DNA from: CAZDDI01 sp964504195
GTDB lineage: Bacteria > Chloroflexota > Anaerolineae > B4-G1 > SLSP01
Length of the DNA stretch: 45,390 bases
Reading direction: 5' to 3'
Assembly: GCA_964504195.1 (NCBI GenBank)
Contig: CAZDDI010000034.1
Span: forward strand, 1 to 45,390
The first letter of the stretch is position 1, and each line of letters begins with the position of its first letter. This document shows, in pieces, positions 1-7,207 of this stretch. The position numbers were made by a program, and so were the translations under genes. Below the pieces are notes generated by a model. The model was not told where the DNA came from. It saw only the letters and a list, made by a program, of their open reading frames with translations, and ran no database searches.

Positions 1-38
1 GGGGGGGCAGCCCCCTGGGAGAGTAGGTCATCGCCAAA
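1..38 (+). rRNA. rrf: 5S ribosomal RNA, 3' end only
   Basis: The window opens inside an RNA gene. The segment GGGAGAGTAGGTCATCGCC at about 17-35 matches the conserved 3' part of bacterial 5S rRNA (GGGAGAGTAGGTCGcyGCC). The rest of the gene lies outside the window, so the 3' boundary near 38 is approximate. A strong intrinsic terminator follows 14 bases later, as expected at the end of an rRNA operon. Confidence 0.85.
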
Positions 39-51
39 GGACTTTTCTATT

Positions 52-101
52 TATAGGGCTTATGTGGACTGAGAAAGTCCGCATAAGCCCTATAACTTTT
101 T
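52..101 (+). terminator. Intrinsic terminator of the rRNA operon
   Basis: A 19-bp stem (52-70 with 76-94, one G-T wobble) has a 5-base loop and is followed by CTTTTTAAT. It sits directly after the 5S end and before the promoter of the esterase gene, so it closes the rRNA transcription unit. Confidence 0.9.
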
Positions 102-105
102 AATC

Positions 106-133
106 TTGACGTGTTGTTAAAGCGTGTTACACT
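106..133 (+). promoter_or_regulatory. Promoter of the esterase gene
   Basis: The -35 TTGACG (106-111) and -10 TACACT (128-133) are 16 bp apart. The predicted transcription start near 140 lies 0-3 bases before the tandem ATG codons at 142 and 145. The mRNA would be leaderless or nearly so, which rules out the upstream GTG at 124 because it lies inside the promoter. Confidence 0.6.
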
Positions 134-141
134 CAAAACTG

Positions 142-1188
142 ATGATGAGATCACGCACAAGTGTTATTATATTACTTATTATCGTAGCTGCGGCGCTTTT
201 TTTGGCTTCCTTTGCGCTGAACGATTATGCTAGCTCCGAAGTGGCTGCCGTGCAGGCTATTTCGCCAACAGCGACCGCTGCCCCGACGGTTACGCTTGCT
301 CCTGTGTGGACGTTTACTGCGACAATGACGCCCACCCTTTCTACTTCATCTGGTGCGGAGATTTTGGATGTTTCTGTGCCACCTACAGAGTTACCCTGGG
401 TGTGCCCCCATTGGCGTGGTGTTACGGAGCGTAATGCGTTCTATAGCACCCACATGGGCGAGACCATCAATTATCTGGTACATCTTCCCCCTTGCTATGA
501 TCAGTTTCCTCAATCGGCCTTCCCTGTTCTTTATTTGCTGCATGGTTGGCCTTTGAATGAGTATCATTGGGTGCAGATAGGTGTTACTGAGTTGCTGGAC
601 GATTGGGTTAGCCGTGGTTTGAGTGGCCCTTTCATTTTGGTGCTGCCGGGTGTGACTAACTCAAACGGTCGTTACGTTCATTCAAGCGGCGGGTCAGGCT
701 CGTTTGAGGGGATGCTGGTTGAGGAACTACTCCCACAAATTGAAGCAGAGTATCGTGTATGGCAGGTTCCTGAGGGCCGTGCTATTGGTGGCATCTCGCG
801 CGGGGGTATTTGGTCGTTGGAAATCGGGATGCGCAATCCACAGTTGTTCATGAGTGTTGGTGGGCATAGTCCGGCTCTCAGCGTTAATACCCCCCCCCGT
901 GTTTACGATCCTTTCTACCTTGCTCAGACTGGACTTCCGGGTCAGCGCGTCTATCTTGATACGGGCGATGCCGATTGGACGCGGGGCGGCACACAACAGC
1001 TGCGCGATGTATTGCTGGAACACGGCGCGCAAGTGGTCTATGAAACGCACCCCGGCGCGCATATAGATGAACTCTGGAGTGGGGCGCTACCCAGCTATTT
1101 GGCTTTCTACTCAGAGATTTGGCCGACGCAGGTAATGTTTTTACCACAATGGGATCCTCCTGAGCCGGAACAGGCGCAGACTCCTTAA
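142..1188 (+). CDS. Membrane-anchored esterase (PF00756, esterase D-like alpha/beta hydrolase)
   Basis: This is a predicted exported serine hydrolase of the putative-esterase family. Residues about 10-30 form a hydrophobic signal anchor, then a Thr/Pro/Ala-rich linker runs to about residue 75. The hydrolase core shows PVLYLLHGWP (oxyanion-hole strand) and the nucleophile elbow GISRGG with Ser219. The Asp in DTGDADW (about 276) and a His in HPGAHIDELW (303 or 307) are candidates for the rest of the triad. The substrate cannot be told; relatives act on acyl esters, siderophore esters or feruloyl esters. The ATG at 142 (or 145) was preferred to the GTG at 124 because the -10 element covers the latter and no Shine-Dalgarno sequence precedes any candidate. 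The gene is monocistronic between the 5S terminator and its own terminator at 1198. Confidence 0.8.
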   Translation: MMRSRTSVIILLIIVAAALFLASFALNDYASSEVAAVQAISPTATAAPTVTLAPVWTFTATMTPTLSTSSGAEILDVSVPPTELPWVCPHWRGVTERNAFYSTHMGETINYLVHLPPCYDQFPQSAFPVLYLLHGWPLNEYHWVQIGVTELLDDWVSRGLSGPFILVLPGVTNSNGRYVHSSGGSGSFEGMLVEELLPQIEAEYRVWQVPEGRAIGGISRGGIWSLEIGMRNPQLFMSVGGHSPALSVNTPPRVYDPFYLAQTGLPGQRVYLDTGDADWTRGGTQQLRDVLLEHGAQVVYETHPGAHIDELWSGALPSYLAFYSEIWPTQVMFLPQWDPPEPEQAQTP

Positions 1189-1197
1189 TAGGTGTAA

Positions 1198-1238
1198 AAA
1201 CAGCGGGGGACGTTACGTCCCCCGCTGTTTTGTTTGTT
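1198..1238 (+). terminator. Bidirectional intrinsic terminator
   Basis: A perfect 15-bp stem (1198-1212 with 1216-1230) with loop TTA is followed by TGTTTGTT. It lies between the convergent esterase and rpiR-type genes and has A-rich sequence on the left, so it can serve both. Confidence 0.9.
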
Positions 1239-1249
1239 ATAGCCTTAGG

Positions 1250-2137
1250 TTACGGTTGTTCCCATAACCGTAGTAGCGCCGCGAAATCGTAGGCTGGGGC
1301 TTTCTCTTGCGCTGTAACGAGCTTGTTGAGCTCGTTCATGGTAGCATGGATACCCTCGTGTGCGGCTTGTCCTTTTAGGATAATTAACGTTTGCCAAATT
1401 ACCGAAAGTAATGCGGTGAGGGCTGCGAAGAAAGGATAGCCTTCTACAGCTTTGGCGGCGGCGGTGAAGCTTAACTCTGCCTGGCGCGCGGGTTGCAATG
1501 TCGGGCTGGTGGTGACAGCAATTGTCTTCAAACCTTGTTCGCGGGCGACCGCCAACAGATGACCAATTTCTGTGTCCGGGTCCAACCCCAACGCAATTGC
1601 GAATACCACATCACCGGCTTCTGCATCACGTAGCAGCAAAGCTGCTTTGCCTAGTTCCGCCTGCATGACCTGGGCATCAATGCCGATCAATTGCAGATAA
1701 GTGGCCCACAACCCGGCTAGCCCATACCCATCTGCTTTGCTGACGACAAAGACGCGTGTGGCCTGATGCAGCGTCTCTGCAATGGCGCGAATGTTGCCGG
1801 TATCCGCTTTCAGGCTCAAGACCCGATCGCTCAGTTCGTCAATGGCAAGCGCGATTTGACTTTCAATTCCCTCCGTCTCTGGCGCACCCTTCTGATAACG
1901 TAGGGCCAATTCCTGGTTGATATAGTGCTTGATCTCACGTGAGAGCTCTCGGTAGCCGGAATAGCCCAGGTCTTGTGAGAAGCGCACGACCGTGGCTGGA
2001 TCTACTCCGACCCGGCGAGCAAGTTCGGTGGCTGTGAGGAAGCCTACATCCAGTGTGTTTTCCAGGATGAAATCGGCCAAAGAGCGAAAGCGCGGGGATA
2101 ATTGTTCATACTTTTCTTGTATACGTTCTCGGAACAT
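1250..2137 (-). CDS. MurR/RpiR family transcriptional regulator (HTH_6 + SIS domain)
   Basis: This is a DNA-binding regulator of the RpiR type, a family that senses phosphosugars. Residues 1-75 form the HTH_6 domain, with TATELARRVGVDPATVVRFS as the recognition helix region. Residues about 110-265 form the SIS (sugar isomerase) domain, including VFVVSKADGYGLA and GDVVFAIALG; the usual Ser/Thr-rich SIS loop (as in GxGxS) is altered. The 295-aa length is normal for the family. AAGGAGG stands 7 bases before the ATG. A strong promoter precedes it (2208-2236). No sugar-catabolic gene is adjacent, so its target cannot be inferred from context; it may act in trans or on itself. Confidence 0.85.
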   Translation of the reverse strand: MFRERIQEKYEQLSPRFRSLADFILENTLDVGFLTATELARRVGVDPATVVRFSQDLGYSGYRELSREIKHYINQELALRYQKGAPETEGIESQIALAIDELSDRVLSLKADTGNIRAIAETLHQATRVFVVSKADGYGLAGLWATYLQLIGIDAQVMQAELGKAALLLRDAEAGDVVFAIALGLDPDTEIGHLLAVAREQGLKTIAVTTSPTLQPARQAELSFTAAAKAVEGYPFFAALTALLSVIWQTLIILKGQAAHEGIHATMNELNKLVTAQEKAPAYDFAALLRLWEQP

Positions 2138-2207
2138 AGGTAGCCTCCTTAGACTAAAAAAGTTTTTTACGATGGATACTCAGACAATTTACACGCTATA
2201 CCCTTTG

Positions 2208-2236
2208 AGCATAACATTTTTCTTGTGCGCTGTCAA
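2208..2236 (-). promoter_or_regulatory. Promoter of the RpiR-type regulator
   Basis: On the minus strand a perfect -35 TTGACA (2231-2236), a 17-bp spacer and -10 TATGCT (2208-2213) give a predicted start near 2201, about 60 bases before the ATG. The leader is AT-rich. Confidence 0.75.
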
Positions 2237-2328
2237 GGGATTTTTATATAATTTATCGTTTTTTAACACTTCTGTTATTTTGGTATGTTTATGATTGCTT
2301 ATCCATTCGGTCGGGGGACAGGTAATAC

Positions 2329-2361
2329 AAAGCGCGCGGCAATATCACTGCCGCGCGCTTT
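2329..2361 (-). terminator. Hairpin after the flavodoxin gene
   Basis: A perfect 13-bp GC-rich stem (2329-2341 with 2349-2361) begins 10 bases after the flavodoxin stop codon. The best T-run is on the plus strand, so its efficiency on the minus strand is uncertain; it may mainly protect the mRNA 3' end. Confidence 0.65.
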
Positions 2362-2371
2362 AAGTATTTTT

Positions 2372-2884
2372 TTAAGTGAGCAGTTGTGGAGCGATGTCTT
2401 CGGCCCAAGCGCGGATGGCATCCCAATCACGAAAATCGCCTTCCGGTGATTTCATGGCTTTGATGAGTGCGCGAATCGGTAACGCGAGCTTTTTGAAATC
2501 CATTTCACCGGCAAACAATCCTACATCCACGGGTTTGATGTCCGGGAAATTCTCGCGCACCGGGTCGAGGTAAGCATTGACCTCTTTGCAGTGCTCTTCT
2601 GTTGGCTCGTTCATGGTTAGGCAAACGACGAAATAGGCTACTGGGACGTTGCGTAGCGCTGTAGCATGCTGTTTCAGAAATTTCAGCATGTCACCATAGA
2701 TATGCCCGGCGCGAATGCCGCTGCCGATTACTACAGCTTGATAGCAGCTCACGTCTGTTACTTCTTTGGCGTGGCGCACCTCTACCTCAGCGCCAACGCT
2801 CTGCAACGTTGTACCGATGGCTTCGGCCACTCCCGTGGTCGAACCTGCACCTGTTGCGTAGGTCACCAGAATTTTCTTCCCCAT
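2372..2884 (-). CDS. Flavodoxin-domain protein (flavodoxin_5, HemG-like)
   Basis: This is a single-domain FMN-binding protein of 170 aa. The N-terminus ILVTYATGAGSTTGVAEAIG is the phosphate-binding loop of flavodoxins, and AVVIGSGIRAGHIYGDMLKF matches the second FMN loop of the flavodoxin_5 family. That family includes the menaquinone-dependent protoporphyrinogen oxidase HemG, which has the same size. The C-terminus DFRDWDAIRAWA also fits. It is probably a redox partner or small oxidase; heme synthesis cannot be claimed because no hem gene is nearby. AAAGGAGCGG precedes the ATG. It lies 105 bases downstream of the nitroreductase on the same strand and may share its promoter. Confidence 0.8.
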   Translation of the reverse strand: MGKKILVTYATGAGSTTGVAEAIGTTLQSVGAEVEVRHAKEVTDVSCYQAVVIGSGIRAGHIYGDMLKFLKQHATALRNVPVAYFVVCLTMNEPTEEHCKEVNAYLDPVRENFPDIKPVDVGLFAGEMDFKKLALPIRALIKAMKSPEGDFRDWDAIRAWAEDIAPQLLT

Positions 2885-2989
2885 GTTAGCCGCTCCTTTT
2901 AGAAGGCTTGATCAACAATGGTAATGATACGGAGAAAGAGCAGATTTGCAAGTGCAACCGTAACGAGGTCGGTGGTGTTAAGTTGCGTG

Positions 2990-3838
2990 TTATGCTTCTA
3001 TCCAGCTGACCATATATTCTGTATTTGGGTTGGGCTTTGCTAGTTCCGGTTCATCTGTTGCCCATGTGCCTTGCAATTCCAATTCCTCTGCGGCAAGCGC
3101 GAAGTGACACATGGCAATCCCTATATCCACGCGCTGTAAATCTACTTTTGTCACTGCCTGTACTTGCTGTTTATACCCCGGTGTGTGTGCGAGGTAAAAA
3201 TGCCACACTGTGCCTTCTCGCACAATGCGCCACGGTTGTTTGTTTGAGGCCGAAGGGCCTAACCTCACCATTTCTAACACCTCTGCGTATGGGCCAGCGG
3301 ATTTCTGTGTGAGCGGGGCAGCGAAGTTGTCCGTGAAGAACAAGGTCTCCCACGGTAGCCGATGATTGCTGCCAGCTGCCCCGCGGAGTAGGCGATCCAT
3401 CAAGGTGCGCTTGTCAGCCGGCTGGCCGACCGAGATCACCGCAGGTAGCATCTCATCTCCTTGTAGACCGATTTTTTGTGCAAAGCTGCTTTTGGTGAAG
3501 CTTCCCCCTAGCCAACAAGTTCCTAACTCCAGGGCTGTGGCTCTCAAAACGATGTTTTCCAGCAGATATCCGAAATCCTCCAGATTATAGCGTCCTGCGC
3601 CCGCCGCGCCGATGATAAAGCCGGTAGGGTTCTTGATGAAACCATAGGTGCCTAAGCCCTTTAACGCGGCGCGATCATTTCCATCGGCTGTGATTAGCCT
3701 AAAACGTGCCAAGCTACCGAGTGGACCAATCGTTTGTGCTTCGCAGAAATTGGCTAATTCCTGGCGAGTGGCTTTTGTCAGTGGGGTGCGGTTGTAACTG
3801 CGACATGAATAGCGTTGACGGATAGTTTCAAGCATCAT
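2990..3838 (-). CDS. Nitroreductase family protein (TM1586-like)
   Basis: This is a 282-aa FMN-dependent nitroreductase-fold protein. The N-terminal ETIRQRYSCRSYNRTPLT is the classical family opening (R-SxRxF/Y). Instead of two identical subunits, the chain carries a second half with RLGPSASNKQPWRIV at about 190-205, which supplies the usual mid-chain FMN motif. This arrangement is typical of the TM1586-type family (PF14512), whose longer chain resembles an internal pseudo-dimer. Its function is probably NAD(P)H-dependent reduction of an unknown substrate. AGGAGGC precedes two tandem ATG codons (3838 and 3835). It has its own promoter, divergent from that of the ABC exporter, and the flavodoxin downstream could be its electron partner (inference). 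Confidence 0.8.
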   Translation of the reverse strand: MMLETIRQRYSCRSYNRTPLTKATRQELANFCEAQTIGPLGSLARFRLITADGNDRAALKGLGTYGFIKNPTGFIIGAAGAGRYNLEDFGYLLENIVLRATALELGTCWLGGSFTKSSFAQKIGLQGDEMLPAVISVGQPADKRTLMDRLLRGAAGSNHRLPWETLFFTDNFAAPLTQKSAGPYAEVLEMVRLGPSASNKQPWRIVREGTVWHFYLAHTPGYKQQVQAVTKVDLQRVDIGIAMCHFALAAEELELQGTWATDEPELAKPNPNTEYMVSWIEA

Positions 3839-3912
3839 AGTTTTTTGCCTCCTGCTACGAGCTTAAATCTGTGATCTATTGAGACTGTCAAGGGTTGCTG
3901 GATTATGCTTCA

Positions 3913-3940
3913 TTTATAGCCGGGAAACTTTGTTTGTCAA
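3913..3940 (-). promoter_or_regulatory. Promoter of nitroreductase-flavodoxin
   Basis: On the minus strand TTGACA (3935-3940), a 16-bp spacer and TATAAA (3913-3918) form a near-consensus promoter. It is back to back with the exporter promoter, and their -35 boxes are only 26 bp apart. Confidence 0.7.
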
Positions 3941-3966
3941 AAAGTCACCCTGATTGTTTGGCTGTG

Positions 3967-3995
3967 TGGACAACACCTGTTTTGTGGTCTATAAT
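3967..3995 (+). promoter_or_regulatory. Promoter of the ABC exporter gene
   Basis: TGGACA (3967-3972), a 17-bp spacer and a perfect TATAAT (3990-3995) predict a start near 4002, about 50 bases before the ATG. Confidence 0.75.
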
Positions 3996-4053
3996 GCCTC
4001 TCATACGCAACACACTTATCGGATTGTGATACATATTTGTTGAAAGGGGTAGC

Positions 4054-5967
4054 ATGATGAGAGGGCACGGCGGAATGCGGAGCATGGTAAATGCTCCTGA
4101 TGAGAAACCCAAAATTACCCGGCAATTACTCATGCGCGTATTGCATTATGCCCAGCCTTATCGCTGGCAAATCAGCGGGATGCTGTTGTTGATTCTGGCG
4201 CACACGGGCTTATCGTTATTATCGCCGCTCATCTTGCGGGATTTGGTTGACCATACCATTCCTGCGCGGGATGTCGCTCGTCTGGCATGGTTGGCGCTTG
4301 CGCTGTTGCTGATTCCGACCTTGAATGGCGCTATTCAGGTTGCGCAGCGACGCATCAGTGCGCGCGTTGGTGAGGGGGTAATTTGCGACTTACGGCTGGC
4401 GCTCTACGCTAATTTACAGCGAATGTCATTGCGGTTCTTCACCAACACCAAAGTTGGCGAGCTGATGAGCCGGCTCAACAGCGATGTAATGGGCGCGCAA
4501 CATGCCATCAGTAGCACCATTGTCAATATCATTACCAATCTTGTCCAAACTCTGGCGGTGCTGGCGGTGATGCTCACGCTTGAGTGGCGACTGACGTTGC
4601 TTGGCATTGTAATCCTACCCCTGTTTATTCTGGCCGCGCGCATGTTGGGCACGCGCCTGCGTGACATGGCGCGGATGCAGATGGAAGCCAACGCCCGTAT
4701 GAATGCCATGATGAACGAGACGCTCAATATCGGTGGGGCGTTGCTGGTGAAGTTGTTTGGTCGCCAGCAGTTGGAGATTGACCGTTTCGGGCAACGGGCG
4801 GCGCAGGTGCGTGATTTGGGTGTGCAGCGCGCCTTTACCGGCTCAGTCTTCTCAGCCATTGTGGGCCTCATTAGCGCGGGCGGCTCCGCGCTGGTCTACG
4901 GGCTGGGCGGCCTGCTCGTCATCCGGGAGGCGTTCACCATCGGCGCGATTGTGGCTTTTGGTTCATATCTGGGCAATCTGTACCGCGCGTTGCAAGGGCT
5001 TTCCAACGCGCCGGTGGAGTTTGCGACTTCGATGGTCAGTTTCGAGCGCGTTTTTGAGGTGATTGATTTGCCGGTGGATATTCCCGAAAAGTCCGATGCG
5101 CTTGTGCTTGAGGATGTGACGGGCGAGATTGCGTTCGAAGATGTTACCTTCATGTACCAGGCAGGTGATGAACATTTGCTTAGCGATGTGCGCCGCTATG
5201 GCAGTATGGATAACGTAACCGCCGTGCTTTCCGGGTCGCAGCCGCGCGTGGAGGATGTGGATAGCACACGCAGCCAGGCGCGCAGCCTGGCATTGGATGG
5301 GGTCAGTTTCCGCGCGGCTCCGGGGCAACTGGTCGCCCTGGTCGGCCCTAGTGGCGCGGGCAAGACTACCCTCACCTATCTCATCCCCCGCCTCTACGAT
5401 CCCACCGCTGGCATCATTCGCATTGACGGACATGATTTACGCGACCTGGCGCTCACATCGCTCTCCGCGCATATCGGCATGGTCACGCAAGAGACGTACT
5501 TGTTCCACGATACCATTCGCACCAACCTGCTCTATGCGCGATTGGATGCCAACCAGGAGGAGCTGGAAGCGGCTTGCCGGGTCGCCAACATCCATGAATT
5601 TATCTGGGCGTTGCCGGAAGGCTACGATACGATTGTTGGTGAACGCGGTTATCGCCTGAGCGGCGGGGAAAAGCAGCGGATCGCCCTGGCACGGGTCATC
5701 CTTAAAAATCCCCGCATTTTGGTGCTCGATGAAGCCACCAGCAGCCTCGATAGCGAATCCGAGGCGCTGATCCAGGATGCATTGGGGCGGGTGCTGGCGC
5801 AGCGCACGAGTATTGTGATTGCGCATCGTTTGAGTACCATCCTGGCGGCAGATCTCATCCTGGTCATAGATCGCGGCAAAATTGTGGAGCAGGGCACACA
5901 CGCCAGCCTGCTGGCGCAGGGCGGGTTATACGCTAATCTGTATCAGACGCAATTTCACAAAGCGTGA
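4054..5967 (+). CDS. ABC exporter half-transporter, permease-ATPase fusion (MsbA/LmrA type)
   Basis: This 637-aa protein has an N-terminal six-helix exporter domain (about residues 35-330) and a C-terminal nucleotide-binding domain. The NBD shows Walker A GPSGAGKTT (about 431-439), Q-loop MVTQET, signature LSGGEKQR, Walker B ILVLDEATSSLD and switch IVIAHRLS, so the ATPase should be active as a homodimer or with a partner. Between the A-loop tyrosine (DVTFMYQ) and ALDGVSF there is an insertion of about 40 residues (AGDEHLLSDVRRY to STRSQARS), longer than in MsbA. The substrate is unknown; drugs, lipids or peptides are possible. GAAAGGGG lies before the ATG. The stop codon is embedded in the repeat that follows. 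Confidence 0.88.
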   Translation: MMRGHGGMRSMVNAPDEKPKITRQLLMRVLHYAQPYRWQISGMLLLILAHTGLSLLSPLILRDLVDHTIPARDVARLAWLALALLLIPTLNGAIQVAQRRISARVGEGVICDLRLALYANLQRMSLRFFTNTKVGELMSRLNSDVMGAQHAISSTIVNIITNLVQTLAVLAVMLTLEWRLTLLGIVILPLFILAARMLGTRLRDMARMQMEANARMNAMMNETLNIGGALLVKLFGRQQLEIDRFGQRAAQVRDLGVQRAFTGSVFSAIVGLISAGGSALVYGLGGLLVIREAFTIGAIVAFGSYLGNLYRALQGLSNAPVEFATSMVSFERVFEVIDLPVDIPEKSDALVLEDVTGEIAFEDVTFMYQAGDEHLLSDVRRYGSMDNVTAVLSGSQPRVEDVDSTRSQARSLALDGVSFRAAPGQLVALVGPSGAGKTTLTYLIPRLYDPTAGIIRIDGHDLRDLALTSLSAHIGMVTQETYLFHDTIRTNLLYARLDANQEELEAACRVANIHEFIWALPEGYDTIVGERGYRLSGGEKQRIALARVILKNPRILVLDEATSSLDSESEALIQDALGRVLAQRTSIVIAHRLSTILAADLILVIDRGKIVEQGTHASLLAQGGLYANLYQTQFHKA

Positions 5968-6018
5968 AACGTAAAACGTGAAACGTGATCAGAAAATTTT
6001 CAAGCATCACGTTTCACG
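5965..6018 (+). repeat. Short-word intergenic repeat with hairpin, starting at the exporter stop codon
   Basis: The words CGTGAAA/CGTAAAA are reiterated from the stop codon TGA onward. Bases 5977-5989 (CGTGAAACGTGAT) pair perfectly with 6006-6018. The same words recur at 34776, 35605 and 43828. It probably also acts as a 3' end hairpin between convergent genes. Confidence 0.75.
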
Positions 6019-6092
6019 TCTTACGCATTACCGCTCACTTCTGTGAAAGCCACAGAATTTCCAAGAGTACAAGGCAATATCTACCTTACGCA

Positions 6093-6156
6093 TTACGTTT
6101 TACGCAGTACGAGCACTATGCGGGCAAGGCTTTCAATATGCGTGGCTGGTCATGCG
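6093..6156 (-). repeat. Copy of a 65-bp intergenic repeat
   Basis: The reverse complement of 6093-6156 aligns without gaps to the segment ending at 20173, with about 53 of 65 positions identical, including CTCGTACTGCGTAAAACG. Here it lies just downstream of the DUF4340 gene stop, with the same orientation relative to that gene as the other copy has to atpB. Confidence 0.75.
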
Positions 6157-6176
6157 CGGATGAGCATACTCGCCTA

Positions 6177-7094
6177 CTATTCCCCCGTCTGCGTAAAGCT
6201 AGCCTCTGTCGCTTCGACCCAGGATTGCAGCAGGTAGGTTGCCACGCGCGCGTAGTAGTCCGATTCCGACGACTTCACGACGTACCCAGTCTCATCCGCC
6301 GCGCCGACGGTGAGCGTGATGGTCTGCTCCGCCGCGCGCAGGGTGATGATGGCGGCGGGATTTTCCAGGCCGTACTCCGGGCGGGCCTGCGTTCCCAGCG
6401 GCGCGGTGAAGCTCAGCGCAGCGATGCGGCTCAGCAGGCTGCCGATTTTGGTCTGATCCGCCTGGGACTCCACATCGAACAGTTGCCACTGCCCATCAGC
6501 GGCGCGCAGCAGGCGCACTTGCCCCTGTGCATTTTGCACCCGCGCCTCGGTCAACGTATCTACCGGCACATTCACATACGCCGCGTTGACCCATGCCGCA
6601 GCAATGGGATTGAGCTCCCAGGTGTTGAGGTCCGCTACCAGATAGACGGCATTTTGCCCATCCAGGCGCGCGTGCGTCCCGCCGGCCCCGGCGGATGTGC
6701 CCAGATAGAGTGTGTGCCGCCCTGTCGCCGTCTCGAACGTCACTTTGAGCGCGAAATCATCGCTGGCGACCTGCAAGCGCCGGTGCGCTGTCGGGTCGCT
6801 GGTCACGATACGGGACGGGGTCAGCTCCGCGAGTTTCTCCAACACCGGCGCGATCTTGTCCGCTTGCGCCGGGAAATCATCCGCATCGGGCAACACCCAG
6901 GCGTCGCCCACCTTGCGCAGTGTCAACGCATCTGTCGGCCCTTCCAGCTGCAGCGCGACGATGTCCGCCGCTGCCACATCGGGGAACAACGGCTCGCGGG
7001 TCTCGCCCGCTGCCGCGCGCGGCCAGAACAGTACCACGCTCAACGCGATCTGTACCACCAAAACAATCGTTAGAATCAACTGTGTGCGTTTCAT
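6177..7094 (-). CDS. DUF4340 domain protein, partner of a Gld-like ABC-2 system
   Basis: This 305-aa protein has one N-terminal membrane anchor (residues about 5-24) and an extracytoplasmic domain matching the DUF4340 family, with repeated LRLLRAADGQWQL-like modules (for example VALQLEG...LRKVGDAWVLP and VRLLRAADGQWQLFDV). Proteins of this family are regularly encoded next to GldA/GldF/GldG-type ABC-2 transporters, exactly as here. Its biochemical role is not established. It is the last gene of the minus-strand operon 11042-6177, separated from the permease by a 112-base gap filled with word repeats. The ATG at 7094 is preceded by no clear Shine-Dalgarno sequence. Confidence 0.75.
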   Translation of the reverse strand: MKRTQLILTIVLVVQIALSVVLFWPRAAAGETREPLFPDVAAADIVALQLEGPTDALTLRKVGDAWVLPDADDFPAQADKIAPVLEKLAELTPSRIVTSDPTAHRRLQVASDDFALKVTFETATGRHTLYLGTSAGAGGTHARLDGQNAVYLVADLNTWELNPIAAAWVNAAYVNVPVDTLTEARVQNAQGQVRLLRAADGQWQLFDVESQADQTKIGSLLSRIAALSFTAPLGTQARPEYGLENPAAIITLRAAEQTITLTVGAADETGYVVKSSESDYYARVATYLLQSWVEATEASFTQTGE

Positions 7095-7106
7095 AAACTA
7101 TGCCTC

Positions 7107-7207
7107 GTAGTCAGTAGTCAAGTAGTCAAGTAGTCAGTAAACGGTAAACGGTAGACAGGTGATAGGTAATGGATTCTCCAGCCGTCTACCGTCTACCTAA
7201 TACCGTC
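7107..7207 (-). repeat. TAGTCA/GGTAGACGG word repeats between operon genes
   Basis: Read on the plus strand, AGTAGTCA is reiterated four times at 7107-7137, followed by AAACGGT words and an imperfect inverted arm GTCTACC at 7183-7212. The permease stop codon TAG is part of the repeat word AGGTAGACGG. The block can fold into an imperfect hairpin of about 15 bp. Confidence 0.7.

Noticed and set aside
5985..7073. A 362-codon plus-strand open frame opposite the DUF4340 gene
   Set aside because: It is antisense to a gene with clear family motifs and operon context, has Arg-rich low-quality composition, and no ribosome site.
7107..7207. Tandem AGTAGTCA units as a possible CRISPR array
   Set aside because: Units are 8-10 bp without spacers of constant length, and no cas gene is present.
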